A stretch of DNA of 64,000 nucleotides from Streptomyces sp. SPB162 (GCF_029504575.1 NZ_JAQFII010000001.1:4781001-4845000); one strand, 5' to 3'; shown: positions 46,037 through 54,545, counted from the first letter of the stretch. Notes: generated by a model from the letters alone, not told the origin. Numbers and translations: made by a program.

Positions 46037-46479
46037 CGAATTCACCTCCCGAGGGGTTCGATGGAGCCGGTGCCGGCTCGGATTCTGTCGACTCCGTCGA
46101 CTGGGAGAGCCTGCGGAAGCACGCCCGGGACATCATGTCCCGGGCGTACGCCCCGTACTCCAAGTTCCCGGTCGGCGCGGCCGCCCTCGTCGACGACGGC
46201 CGGGTCGTCGTCGGCTGCAACGTCGAGAACGCCGCCTACGGCGTCGCGCTCTGCGCCGAGTGCGGCCTGATCTCCGCGCTGCACGCCTCGGGCGGCGGCA
46301 AGCTCACCGCCTTCACCTGTGTGGACCTGCGCGGCAACCTGCTGATGCCGTGCGGGCGGTGCCGCCAGCTGTTGTGGGAGAACGGCGGCCCTGACCTCCT
46401 CGTGGACACGGCGCGCGGTGTCGTCCCCATGAGCGAAGTCCTGCCGGACGCCTTCGGCCCCGAAGACCTGAACCGCTAA
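46033..46479 (+). CDS. cdd: Cytidine deaminase
   Basis: A 148-residue zinc enzyme that deaminates cytidine and deoxycytidine. It shows YSKFPVGAAALVDDGRVV, the catalytic CAECGLISALHASG with zinc Cys and Glu, and MPCGRCRQLL with the other two zinc Cys. It is the small tetrameric type. It sits in an operon behind a nucleoside transporter and 12 bases before deoA, a salvage arrangement. Confidence 0.95.
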   Translation: MTNSPPEGFDGAGAGSDSVDSVDWESLRKHARDIMSRAYAPYSKFPVGAAALVDDGRVVVGCNVENAAYGVALCAECGLISALHASGGGKLTAFTCVDLRGNLLMPCGRCRQLLWENGGPDLLVDTARGVVPMSEVLPDAFGPEDLNR

Positions 46480-46491
46480 GGAATAGTTGTT

Positions 46492-47771
46492 ATGGACGTC
46501 ATTTCCGTCATCCGCACCAAGCGCGACCGCGGCCGCCTCAGCGACGAGCAGATCGACTGGGTCATCGACGCGTACACCCGCGGTGCCGTGGCCGACGAGC
46601 AGATGTCCGCGCTCGCCATGGCGATCCTGCTCAACGGCATGGACCGCGCCGAGATCGCCCGCTGGACCGCCGCGATGATCAACTCGGGCGAGCGGATGGA
46701 CTTCTCCTCCCTCCCGCGCCCCACCTCCGACAAGCACTCCACCGGCGGCGTCGGCGACAAGATCACGCTGCCGCTGGCCCCGCTCGTGGCGGGGCCTGCG
46801 GCGCGGCCGTGCCGCAGCTCTCCGGGCGCGGCCTCGGCCACACCGGCGGCACCCTCGACAAGCTGGAGTCCATCCCGGGCTGGCGCGCCGCGCTCTCCAA
46901 CGCCGAGATGCTCGACGTGCTGCGCGGCACCGGCGCCGTCATCTGCGCCGCGGGTGACGGCCTCGCCCCCGCGGACAAGAAGCTGTACGCGCTGCGCGAC
47001 GTCACCGGCACCGTGGAGGCGATCCCGCTGATCGCCTCCTCGATCATGTCGAAGAAGATCGCCGAGGGCACGGGGTCGCTCGTCCTCGACGTGAAGGTCG
47101 GCACCGGCGCCTTCATGAAGACCCTTGAGGACGCCCGCGAGCTGGCCTCCACGATGGTCGGCCTCGGCACGGACCACGGGGTCCGGACCGTGGCTCTGTT
47201 GACGGACATGTCCACGCCGCTCGGCCTGACGGCCGGTAACGCGCTGGAGGTGCGGGAGTCCGTCGAGGTGCTGGCGGGCGGTGGCCCTGCCGACGTCGTC
47301 GAGCTCACGCTGGCGCTGGCCCGCGAGATGCTCGACGCGGCGGGTCTGCGCGACGCCGACCCCGCGAAGGCGTTGGCCGACGGCTCCGCGATGGACGTCT
47401 GGCGCCGCATGATCGCCGCCCAGGGCGGCGACCCCGACGCCGCGTTGCCGGTGGCGCGGGAACAGCACGTCGTGAACGCCTCGACGAGCGGCGTCCTGGA
47501 GGTCCTCGACGCGTACGCCGTCGGCATCGCCGCCTGGCGCCTGGGCGCGGGCCGCGCGCGCAAGGAGGACGTGGTGCAGCTCGGCGCGGGCGTGGAGCTG
47601 CACGCGAAGCCGGGCGACTCCGTCGTGGCGGGGCAGCCGCTGATGACGCTGCACACGGACACACCGGAGAAGTTCGCGTATGCGCTCAACGCGCTGGACG
47701 GCGCGGTGCTGGTGGGGGCGCCGGGCGCGAAGTTCGAACCGAAGCCGATTGTTCTGGACCGGATCGCTTAA
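46492..47771 (+). pseudogene. deoA: Thymidine/pyrimidine-nucleoside phosphorylase, frameshifted
   Basis: It cleaves thymidine or deoxyuridine to base and deoxyribose-1-phosphate. The N-terminal part (IRTKRDRGRLSDEQIDWVID, SDKHSTGGVGDKITLPLAPL) and the C-terminal part (VPQLSGRGLGHTGGTLDKLE and onward to the end at 47771) are in different frames. The break is at the G run near 46792-46796 in GTGGCGGGGCCTGC. One extra G, or two fewer, restores the conserved LVAACGAAV-like segment. All else is normal for a 420-430-residue enzyme. It may be an assembly error or a true null allele. Confidence 0.9.
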
Positions 47772-47786
47772 TGGTGCGGTGAGTTG

Positions 47787-47850
47787 GCGGGTGCGGGTGC
47801 GGGTGCGGGTGCGGGTGCGGGTGCGGGTGCGGGTGCGGGTGCGGGTGCGG
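47787..47850. repeat. Perfect hexamer tandem repeat (GTGCGG)n
   Basis: Ten uninterrupted GTGCGG copies at 47791-47850 (plus a partial unit before), between deoA and the left end of the mobile element. This is a simple-sequence tract prone to slippage. It has no CRISPR-like spacers. Confidence 0.9.
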
Positions 47851-47869
47851 GCCGGGGCCCGGTGACTCC

Positions 47870-47886
47870 GGGGGTGTGTTTCGAAA
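47870..47886. other. Predicted attL of the integrative element
   Basis: GGGGGTGTG followed by TTTCGAAA (47879-47886). The same sequence, reverse-complemented, is at 59787-59803, and the identity stops exactly at the TTTCGAAA edge on the element side at both ends. So the outer halves look like attB arms and the inner flanks like attP arms. Confidence 0.65.
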
Positions 47887-47890
47887 TCGA

Positions 47891-47921
47891 CTATTTACGG
47901 GCCCTGGGGGCCCACAAATAG
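47891..47921. other. Hairpin inside the element left end, matching the MFS gene 3' end
   Basis: Arms of 14 bases (12 pairing) with a 3-base loop, just inside attL. The surrounding 50 bases (about 47881-47931) are close to 90 percent identical to the reverse complement of 60135-60186, which encodes the last residues of the MFS protein. Exact identity includes GGCCCACAAATAGCTCGG. Confidence 0.7.
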
Positions 47922-47975
47922 CTCGGGAGGTACTAGCCGTAAACGCACTCGCGTGCGAGACGGGCGGCTAGGACC

Positions 47976-49499
47976 ATGAGTGACATGGCGACAAGCAACT
48001 ATGACGGATGTGGTCGGTGCATGGTTGGCGTGCGCAGGCTGTCGCGGAAGACGGATGCAACGTCATCTCCCACGAGGCAGAAAGAGCAGGTCCTGAGCGC
48101 GGTTGCGGCCGTCGGTGGCCACGTCATCGCTTGGGCGGACGACATGGAGGTATCGGGCGCCACCGACCCGATGACCCGCCCGGGATTCGGTCCGTGGCTA
48201 CGGGGCGAAATGGGCCCGTACGACGGCATCGCGGGCGCGTCTGTCGACCGCATCGGCCGCAACGTGCGAGATGTACTGAACACTGCGGACAGTAACAAGG
48301 CGGCCGGACGCGTACTGGTCACCGCTGATCATGTCGGGCTATGGGATCTAGACGACCCGAACCAAGAGATCGATCTGACGTTCAAGGCTCTAGGCGCGCA
48401 GATGGAACATCGAGCGATCAAGAAGCGCAACATCGACGAAACGGAGCGCGCTCGCAAAGCTGGCCAACCGAAGCAGCTGAACAGCTACGGGTACAGGTAC
48501 GTACGCCTGATCCCCACCGGCAAGGTCGACCACGTCGAGATCGATCCGGTAGCTGCGAAGATCATCCGCGAGGTAGCTGAGCGGGTCCTGACGGACGAAA
48601 CCGGCACGATCACCTGTGCGACCGAAGCCGCGCGTCTCACGCGTGCTGCTGTGCCCTCCCCTCGTGATCATCGGGCGATGATGTACGGGCGTGAGCGCCA
48701 GGGCTTCCCATGGTCGCCGGATTCCGTGCGGAACATCCTCACGAGCGAGGCGTCACTTGGCTTTCTCATCCACGGCAATCGGCCGGTGATCGGAACAGAT
48801 GGGCACCCGGTACGGCTTGCGCCAGAGCTTTGGAGCCGCGCCACACGAGACCAATTGATCGAAAAGTTGGCGCCGAAGAAGACCGTTCCGCGCACCCGAG
48901 CCCCTAAGGGGATCCGTCTCCTGTCTGGGCTGGCTCAGTGCGGGAACTGTGGGAGCCGCATCTATGTTGCTGGCTCCAGTAACGGCGGATACAGGTATGG
49001 GTGCCAGGCGCGACAGCGAGGTTTTCCGCCGCCCCCTCCGTGCAAGCCCGCGCCCCGCATGAAGGGAGACGATCTGGACAACCAGGTGACAGATTGGTTC
49101 CTCACCAGGTATGGATCCGGTCAAGTCATGCGGCGGGAGTTCGACGCGGGAACCGGATATGGCGCGCGGATTGCCGATCTCAAGGCCGACCGTCTACGCC
49201 TACGCGAAGACCGCAAGGCGGGGCTGTATGACGACGCCGATGATGCGGAGTGGTACCGCGCCGAGTACGCCCGAATGGGGCGCGAGATTGCGGAATTCAA
49301 GGCGTTGCCCGAACGCCCGCCAGGTATGCACCTCGTGCCGACGGGGCAGACCATCGCCGACGCGTGGCACGCCGCGCAAGACGACGCCGCCCGTAGGGAG
49401 TTGCTGAACAACTACGAGGTACGCGTGAAGCTCTTTCCCAGAGGCGCAGAAGAGCGCGCGCAGATCACCGGAGTGAATGTGTTCGCACAAGCGGCGTAA
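47976..49499 (+). CDS. int: Large serine recombinase (element integrase)
   Basis: A 507-residue site-specific recombinase. The N-terminal catalytic domain has VRRLSRKTDATSSPTRQ with the nucleophile Ser near residue 23, and GASVDRIGRNVRD. The recombinase domain covers about 170-300 (LNSYGYRYVRLIP to GFLIHGNRP). The zinc ribbon follows with Cys near 322, 325, 343 and 356, then a coiled-coil stretch around 370-430. It lies 90 bases from attL and transcribes away from it. The first ATG is kept as start, but an internal ATG before VGVRRLSRK is possible. A directionality factor was not identified. Confidence 0.93.
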   Translation: MSDMATSNYDGCGRCMVGVRRLSRKTDATSSPTRQKEQVLSAVAAVGGHVIAWADDMEVSGATDPMTRPGFGPWLRGEMGPYDGIAGASVDRIGRNVRDVLNTADSNKAAGRVLVTADHVGLWDLDDPNQEIDLTFKALGAQMEHRAIKKRNIDETERARKAGQPKQLNSYGYRYVRLIPTGKVDHVEIDPVAAKIIREVAERVLTDETGTITCATEAARLTRAAVPSPRDHRAMMYGRERQGFPWSPDSVRNILTSEASLGFLIHGNRPVIGTDGHPVRLAPELWSRATRDQLIEKLAPKKTVPRTRAPKGIRLLSGLAQCGNCGSRIYVAGSSNGGYRYGCQARQRGFPPPPPCKPAPRMKGDDLDNQVTDWFLTRYGSGQVMRREFDAGTGYGARIADLKADRLRLREDRKAGLYDDADDAEWYRAEYARMGREIAEFKALPERPPGMHLVPTGQTIADAWHAAQDDAARRELLNNYEVRVKLFPRGAEERAQITGVNVFAQAA

Positions 49500-49520
49500 C
49501 CGACCCAGAGACGAGACGAC

Positions 49521-49547
49521 GCCCCGCCGGATGTGATTCCGACGGGG
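49521..49547 (+). terminator. Terminator after the integrase gene
   Basis: An 11-bp stem with one mismatch (GCCCCGCCGGA and TCCGACGGGGC) and a 5-base loop, 22 bases after the integrase stop. Confidence 0.65.
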
Positions 49548-49857
49548 CACCTTGTTGTCCACCGCCAGGCCCGCTTTGGATCCATGATCCATCAAGGCGG
49601 GGCGCCGTGCCCCACCCACCCACCCAGGCAGCTCCCGCAGGCAAGTTCGCCCGCCAGGCGCCGCCAGTCGAGCCAGCTCACCCACACGCATACAAGCGAA
49701 CGGACCTGGCTGGAGGCCGCCGGCCTCCGCGGCTTCGGCCAGGCCGCACCGGGCTGACCTAGGAGTTTGGGCCGAAGCAGCGGACGCCGGCCGCCGCCCC
49801 ACAGCAGGCCACCCGCGCCAACCAGTCCAAGCAGAGACCGGGCCCTGATGATCTTGG
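49548..49857. other. Gap between convergent int and the hypothetical gene
   Basis: About 310 bases with GC-rich hairpins, for example GGAGGCC-GCC-GGCCTCC near 49713. Several frames stay open by composition, but none shows protein-like character or a ribosome site. It may hold termination signals or part of a replication origin; I cannot tell which. Confidence 0.3.
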
Positions 49858-50307
49858 TCAACTCCCCGCGCCAAGTATGACCACCGACGGTTTCAAGTAC
49901 TGCACGATGTTCCCGTTGCGCGTGGTGAAGGTCGCTGGCTCGATCGACAGATCGCAAAGTATCCGCCCCGCCGTACTGAGAAGGCGGATAGTGCTTTCGT
50001 CTATGACTTCCGAAAGCCGCCACGGGGCGGATGAGTAGAAGAAGACCCCGAGACCGTGTGCTCCCGCCAGGCGGAAGCTGACACCGTCCTCGTTCGTGTC
50101 CTCGATCACGACCCTCACACTCGACGACGTATCGACTTCCCATCCCTTGCCGTCCGGCGCTACGCGCTCTCGCGGCTGACCGTCGAGCAAGAGAGACACA
50201 GCCTTTGCCGTATCCGGGGAATCAGTAGCTACCCGCCAACGGCTAAACGCCACAGGTCGATCATTCACCGTGCACACGAAGAGGAACCTACCGACGACGT
50301 CAGTCAT
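49858..50307 (-). CDS. Hypothetical element protein coupled to rep
   Basis: A 149-residue protein of unknown family with a predicted beta-rich fold (FLFVCTVNDRPVAFSRWRVA, SSVRVVIEDTNEDGVSFRLA, GVFFYSSAPWRLSEVIDEST). The ATG at 50307 overlaps the rep stop and has GGAGGA 7 bases upstream, so it is translationally coupled to rep. The location between rep and int would suit a replication or excision helper, but no excisionase motif is seen. Confidence 0.65.
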   Translation of the reverse strand: MTDVVGRFLFVCTVNDRPVAFSRWRVATDSPDTAKAVSLLLDGQPRERVAPDGKGWEVDTSSSVRVVIEDTNEDGVSFRLAGAHGLGVFFYSSAPWRLSEVIDESTIRLLSTAGRILCDLSIEPATFTTRNGNIVQYLKPSVVILGAGS

Positions 50308-51742
50308 ACGGTGGTCCTCCATGCCTCACCAAATCGCGTCGGATCTCCGCCAGCTCTGCCAGGTCCGCAGCAACTCCAGCAGCGATCTCCGCCTCAGCCA
50401 AAGTGTGGCCGGAGCCGACATACCGCCAGCCCCCTTCGGTGACCGTCGTACCGTCATCGACTGGCAGCAGCCCGAAGTGCTCAGCGCGGGCAGCCCGCAA
50501 CGCGCCATAAGTGGTCGAGTACCGCCGGGACTTCGTCAGAACGTGTCCCCGACATCCGAAGGTATGAGCCCATGCCCTCAGGCGCAGGTGATCAAGTCCC
50601 GGCAGGTGGCCCAGGCGCCAGCAGGTAGCCATGAGCGTCCGCAGGTGGGCAGCGACCGGAAGCAGCGCGATGTCATCCAGCGATGTGACCCGCCTATCAG
50701 TGCCACCGCAGTCGCCGACGCTCTTCGATACGTACTTCGCCACATAGGCCGCGACCGCTTGATCGGTGACAGGCGAGTCGTCTCCGAAGGAGCGCACCGG
50801 GTGCACATCGAGTTGCACTCCCCAGCGAAAGACGTGCTCCCCGAGGCCGGGCACATACGACGTGTGCACCGCCACAGCGCCAGCGGCCGTGCGCACAACG
50901 TCTTCGAGCAGTTCCACGGTTGCCCAGCCGGGCGGAGAGCCGTTCGGGCCGTTAGGGCCGTCCAGGCGGATCACAGCGTGGAAGTGGATCGCGCCGCGCC
51001 GTTGGTACTCCGCGACCTTTGCGAAGCTCACCCGCAGGTGGTCATTCAGCTCGGACTGAGTGATTCCCGCCGCCGTGGCGAGGTGACGCCGGATGGTGAT
51101 GGTGGTGCGGTTCCACAGTTCTCCGGTATGGGCGTTCCACAGGCAGTGCGCCGAGTAGTCGTAGCAGTCCCGGCAAAGGGGTTGCCCTACAGCCGGTGCG
51201 TCCGCGCTGTGTGCCTGACCACAGCACAGCGAGCGCCCATGCTCACAACGGCCGCCATTCCGCCGGGGGTGACACCGATCGGTGCCGGAGCAGGCGCGAT
51301 GTACGGCGCCGAATGAAGGCGGGGTCAGAGTGACGAACAGCCGGGGATGATCGGCGACGCGGGACGAGGTTCCTTTGCCGCCGAGCAGACCGGCCCGCAC
51401 CAGGTGGAACGTGTCCCCGGAGTGAAGACGCGAACACGGAGCACAGCGCGATTCCCGGCGGTTGCGGCACCGCACGGCCAAGCGGCCACCCGGCTCGTTG
51501 CTGGTGTCGTAGCAGCCCAGAACCTCACCCGTGGCCGCATCGCGGGTAGTCGTTCTACCGGAGAGGTACACCGGCGCGGCACACCCGCCGACGAAGTGAA
51601 TCTGTTCCATCCACCGCTGGAATCCCGGCTCGTTGACCAGCCGGATCATGTCCCGCTCTGTGGCGGTAAGAGCGCTCAGGCGCTCCGCACGGTGCAGCGC
51701 GGAACGCCTGGCGTCATGGTCATCAAGGACCGCACGACGCAT
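50300..51742 (-). CDS. repSA: RepSA-type rolling-circle replication initiator
   Basis: A 480-residue initiator like that of pSAM2. The HUH metal motif is IHFHAVIRLDG (His 253 and 255), and the catalytic Tyr region is VAAYVAKYVSK (Tyr 333 and 337). A Cys/His-rich segment at about 98-195 (CAPC, CHPRRNGGRCEHGRSLCCG, CRDC) probably binds zinc. It nicks the origin when the element is excised and replicates for transfer. A short leader frame overlaps its start. Confidence 0.88.
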   Translation of the reverse strand: MRRAVLDDHDARRSALHRAERLSALTATERDMIRLVNEPGFQRWMEQIHFVGGCAAPVYLSGRTTTRDAATGEVLGCYDTSNEPGGRLAVRCRNRRESRCAPCSRLHSGDTFHLVRAGLLGGKGTSSRVADHPRLFVTLTPPSFGAVHRACSGTDRCHPRRNGGRCEHGRSLCCGQAHSADAPAVGQPLCRDCYDYSAHCLWNAHTGELWNRTTITIRRHLATAAGITQSELNDHLRVSFAKVAEYQRRGAIHFHAVIRLDGPNGPNGSPPGWATVELLEDVVRTAAGAVAVHTSYVPGLGEHVFRWGVQLDVHPVRSFGDDSPVTDQAVAAYVAKYVSKSVGDCGGTDRRVTSLDDIALLPVAAHLRTLMATCWRLGHLPGLDHLRLRAWAHTFGCRGHVLTKSRRYSTTYGALRAARAEHFGLLPVDDGTTVTEGGWRYVGSGHTLAEAEIAAGVAADLAELAEIRRDLVRHGGPPYD

Positions 51743-51812
51743 CCGGGGGCGACCTTTCTGTGTTCGCAGCCATCAGGGAAGTGATCGAGTGCGCGCGGGT
51801 TGCGAATGGCAT
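51723..51812 (-). CDS. Possible 29-codon leader peptide overlapping rep
   Basis: An ATG at 51812 with GGAG 6 bases upstream opens a 29-codon frame that ends 20 bases inside rep, in a different frame. The rep ATG itself has only a weak AAAGG. The arrangement looks like a translational leader that could couple or limit initiator synthesis. No peptide family is recognised. Confidence 0.4.
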   Translation of the reverse strand: MPFATRAHSITSLMAANTERSPPDASCGP

Positions 51813-51904
51813 GGGGATCTCCTGTCGTTGTGACCTGCGGTTTTCACGGTGTGTGCTGGCCGGCGGGCACGATCAGTGACCGGCCCGCCGAGTGGGATTG
51901 GTGC

Positions 51905-52021
51905 TCAGCCCGCTCCCCGATCCCGTAGCCGGGTGCCACGGCAGCGGCAGGGCCGCAGACGTCCAGCGCGGGTGTAGTAGCGGATACGGGAGCAACGGCG
52001 GCAGCGGATCGGACGGGACAT
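51905..52021 (-). CDS. 38-residue Cys/Arg-rich mini-protein
   Basis: It reads RPIRCRRCSRIRYYTRAG, then RPCRCRG, a CxxC plus CxC pattern that could form a small zinc knuckle with a strongly basic surface. GGAGGG lies 7 bases before the ATG, and the gene begins 23 bases after the Spd-like gene, in the same operon. Small Cys-rich proteins are common in AICE transfer operons. The function is not known. Confidence 0.55.
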   Translation of the reverse strand: MSRPIRCRRCSRIRYYTRAGRLRPCRCRGTRLRDRGAG

Positions 52022-52044
52022 CGCGGCGCCCTCCTGTCAGTTGG

Positions 52045-52236
52045 TCAGTTCGAGAAACGCGCGATGATCCACGTCACGAGTTCGCTGATCATGAACACCG
52101 CCGGGGTCAGCGCCAGATAGAAGCCGAACAGCCCGATCAACGTCGCCTGCCACCAGGAGACTTCACGCGAGCGGACCATCAGGACCGTGATGATCCCCAG
52201 CACTACGACCAGCGGGAGCGCTGCTTGTTCGCTCAT
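52045..52236 (-). CDS. Small membrane protein, Spd-like
   Basis: A 63-residue protein that is almost entirely two membrane helices (PLVVVLGIITVLMV and LIGLFGFYLALTPAVFMI). It overlaps the tra gene by ATGA. In Streptomyces conjugative plasmids such small membrane proteins (Spd) assist spread of the plasmid within the recipient mycelium. The assignment here rests on position and topology. Confidence 0.65.
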   Translation of the reverse strand: MSEQAALPLVVVLGIITVLMVRSREVSWWQATLIGLFGFYLALTPAVFMISELVTWIIARFSN

Positions 52237-53567
52237 GCCGAACTCCCTCCCGTGCCGATCGCGTGAACCAGTCCCGGCAGGACCGGGGTGTTCTTCGCGT
52301 GCAGAACGGCGGTACGACGTGCTTGATCGGTCGTGGTGAGCGTCGAGCGAGCCCGAAGCCAGTGACCACCGATCGTCGTAACGGCGACGCCCTGTTCGTC
52401 CTCACTGATCGACTGGGCCACCATCACGGCATCCGGAGACAGATCACCGAGCGCCATCTCTGCGGTTGCTTCATCGTTCACGCGGTGACAGATCCGCCCG
52501 CCGAGCTGCGCACGCAGTGCCGTCACGCCAGGCCCCAGCTCGGAGCCGACGCGCTGACCGGCCACCACCAGGTGAAGACCGAGCGCCGCACCCAGTTGAG
52601 CCAGCCGCAGGAGCGCAGTAGAACATTCGGCCGCCTCCTGCCGAGCGTCACGGGAGCCGTCCGTCAGGTACAGCTCAGCGATTTCGTCGACAAGGATCAC
52701 GATCGGTACCGGCCGGACATCCTCGCCCAGCTCCCAAATGGATCGGACCCCCGCCGCACGGCATTCGGCCATGCGGTGTTCAGCCTCGATCACGAGCCCA
52801 CCCAGCAGCCCCGAAGCCTCCCGGCGATTGCACGCCAGCGCGGACAGCCGAGCCTCGAACAACGACAGTTCCATGCCGCCCTTACAGTCGATACCCACCA
52901 CCGCCACCGGCTGTGGAGCCAGTTGCCCAACCAGTGCAGCCAGCAGGGTGGACTTCCCCGATTGCGTCGCGCCGACCACTAGCCAGTGAGGCACCTGCCG
53001 GAAGTCGATCTCCCAGGCCGCGCCGTTCTCGATCCGGCCCACCAGCGCAGCGAGCACCCGCACCGGCCGGACAGGAAGCCTGCCCGCGCCATCGGCCAGC
53101 GGATCACGCGCCGTAGCCGTGATCAGCACTTCACCGCGTCGCGGAGAGACCACCCGCGCCGAGTGAACCCGCCAGGCATGCGCCAGCGCCTCACTCGCAG
53201 CCATGAACGGCGCCGGAGTCTGTCCCGGATGCAGATGCACCCGCACCGTCAGCCCGTTCCCGGTCGCCCGAGGCAGCCCCAACCGTGGCGGGATCGGTCG
53301 AAGTGCTGTGGCTTTCACCAGGAAGTCACCGCCGACCACCGCCTGACGCGGCCGGTTGGTCACCGTCAGATCGGCATTGGTGCACAACTTCCGCCAAGTC
53401 CACCGGATCCTCACCACCGTTGAGGGGAACCCGACCAGATACCAGCGCCACGGCACGTCACGAAGCCGCCCAAGCCAGCCGGGAAGCCGGTCCTCCCAAT
53501 AGCGCTGCGACAGCAGGACCACGATCAGCGCTACTGAGATCACCCAGATCCACATTTCCCACGGCAT
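52233..53567 (-). CDS. tra: FtsK/SpoIIIE-type DNA transfer ATPase (TraB-like)
   Basis: A 444-residue motor for intermycelial transfer of double-stranded DNA. There is one or two membrane helices at the N-terminus (MWIWVISVALIVVLL). Walker A is GATQSGKST near 199-207, and Walker B is VILVDEIAEL near 290. A sensor region follows (VVAGQRVGSELGPGVTAL). It lacks a long C-terminal winged helix of the classical TraB type, or it is short. The ATG overlaps the preceding stop by one base. Confidence 0.9.
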   Translation of the reverse strand: MPWEMWIWVISVALIVVLLSQRYWEDRLPGWLGRLRDVPWRWYLVGFPSTVVRIRWTWRKLCTNADLTVTNRPRQAVVGGDFLVKATALRPIPPRLGLPRATGNGLTVRVHLHPGQTPAPFMAASEALAHAWRVHSARVVSPRRGEVLITATARDPLADGAGRLPVRPVRVLAALVGRIENGAAWEIDFRQVPHWLVVGATQSGKSTLLAALVGQLAPQPVAVVGIDCKGGMELSLFEARLSALACNRREASGLLGGLVIEAEHRMAECRAAGVRSIWELGEDVRPVPIVILVDEIAELYLTDGSRDARQEAAECSTALLRLAQLGAALGLHLVVAGQRVGSELGPGVTALRAQLGGRICHRVNDEATAEMALGDLSPDAVMVAQSISEDEQGVAVTTIGGHWLRARSTLTTTDQARRTAVLHAKNTPVLPGLVHAIGTGGSSA

Positions 53568-53761
53568 CACCCGCCACCCCCGTTCCTCTCCTCCGGACGC
53601 TCCTCCAGCGTCAGCAGCACCAGACGCGCCCCATGAGCCGCCGACTCGGCATGTACGGCCGTCAGCGAGAGCAGGTAGCGAAGCGTCGGTACGTCCTCAA
53701 GTACCGCCAACAGCCGTTGCGTCCCGGCCAGCACTTGCAGATCCCGCATGAGCGCGGTCAC
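53567..53761 (-). CDS. Small element protein in the tra operon
   Basis: A 64-residue helical protein (LMRDLQVLAGTQRLLAVLED, then YLLSLTAVHAESAAHGARL). GTG 53761 overlaps the stop of the gene before it by GTGA, a better start than the ATG at 53785, which would overlap by 28 bases. No family is recognised. Confidence 0.6.
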   Translation of the reverse strand: MTALMRDLQVLAGTQRLLAVLEDVPTLRYLLSLTAVHAESAAHGARLVLLTLEERPEERNGGGG

Positions 53762-53976
53762 CACGTCTGTGCGTCTTTGTGCCACCAGTCGTCACCCCCG
53801 TTCGATGTTTGGGCGGCGAGGCCGAGTGCCAGCTCTGCCGCCTCGGTCGCGTCCCTAGCGATGCGTGTGAGCGTCAGGCGCCTCGTATCAGGATCGAGCG
53901 GGGCAGCCTCCACCACTTCCGCGATGGCGCCCAGGTTGGTCAGCCGTTCTCGCAGGTCAGGCCAGTCCCCGGCCAT
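53758..53976 (-). CDS. Small element protein in the tra operon
   Basis: A 72-residue acidic helical protein (RERLTNLGAIAEVVEAAPLD, ARDATEAAELALGLAAQTSN). The ATG overlaps the stop of the SCO3933-type gene by one base. Function is unknown. The tight coupling to tra places it in the transfer operon. Confidence 0.6.
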   Translation of the reverse strand: MAGDWPDLRERLTNLGAIAEVVEAAPLDPDTRRLTLTRIARDATEAAELALGLAAQTSNGGDDWWHKDAQTW

Positions 53977-54347
53977 CAGTTCTCCCCGCCGGCCGTTTTG
54001 GCTTTCACGGCCCCGCCACTCACCGTGGCCGTAGCCGATTCGCTGGTGATCCCCGAAGCGCGAAAGGACGTTCCCTTGCGCCCGTCGATCTCCCAGGCGA
54101 CCGCGATCAAGTCGGCGACCGTTACCCGCATCCCCTCAGCGAGGCCGACCGGCTTGACGGGTACGGCGATCTCGATCACATCAGCCCGCCGATTGGCCAA
54201 CTGCCGCACCGATACTCCGACGACGTAAATCGTGTTGCCGTCGCGGTCGGTGCGGATCTGTCCCGTCTCGGTGTTGATCCTCGGCTCAGGAGGAACGACA
54301 CACATGATCGTTCCAAGCCGTGCCGTGTCCACCGGAATGTTCTGCAT
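53976..54347 (-). CDS. SCO3933-family regulatory protein
   Basis: A 123-residue protein of the type annotated near transfer genes in SLP1-like elements. It begins MQNIPVDTARLGTIMCVVPP and has TETGQIRTDRDGNTIYVVGV and IEIAVPVKPVGLAEGMRVTV, with a beta-rich fold. It is the first gene of the transfer operon, downstream of two operators for the GntR repressor. Its molecular role is uncertain. Confidence 0.7.
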   Translation of the reverse strand: MQNIPVDTARLGTIMCVVPPEPRINTETGQIRTDRDGNTIYVVGVSVRQLANRRADVIEIAVPVKPVGLAEGMRVTVADLIAVAWEIDGRKGTSFRASGITSESATATVSGGAVKAKTAGGEN

Positions 54348-54404
54348 GAGCGCACTGCCCCCGCTTTCTCGACCTTGACGAGCCCGTCAGCTTGTTCGCT
54401 TAAG

Positions 54405-54472
54405 ACTTGTCCTGATGAGTTGTAAGCGTGGATCAACTTGACGGTTGAGCGCAAGCACTTATTCTGACGAGT
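54405..54472. promoter_or_regulatory. Two GntR operators between the transfer operon and gntR
   Basis: ACTTGTCCTGATGAGT (54405-54420) and ACTTATTCTGACGAGT (54457-54472), imperfect palindromes with a CT centre. They lie in the shared 200-base promoter region of the divergent transfer operon and the GntR gene, so both should be repressed together. Confidence 0.65.
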
Positions 54473-54545
54473 GCTGGGCAGACATCGCCTATAGCACGCA
54501 CCACTGACACTGTGGCCGAGCAGCAGACACTACGAGGAGGCACCC

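Noticed and set aside
47787..47850. Hexamer array considered as a CRISPR-like repeat
   Set aside because: It is a pure simple-sequence tract with no spacers and no cas genes.
47870..47990. tRNA gene 3' end as the integration target
   Set aside because: No cloverleaf or tRNA-like sequence is present at either junction.
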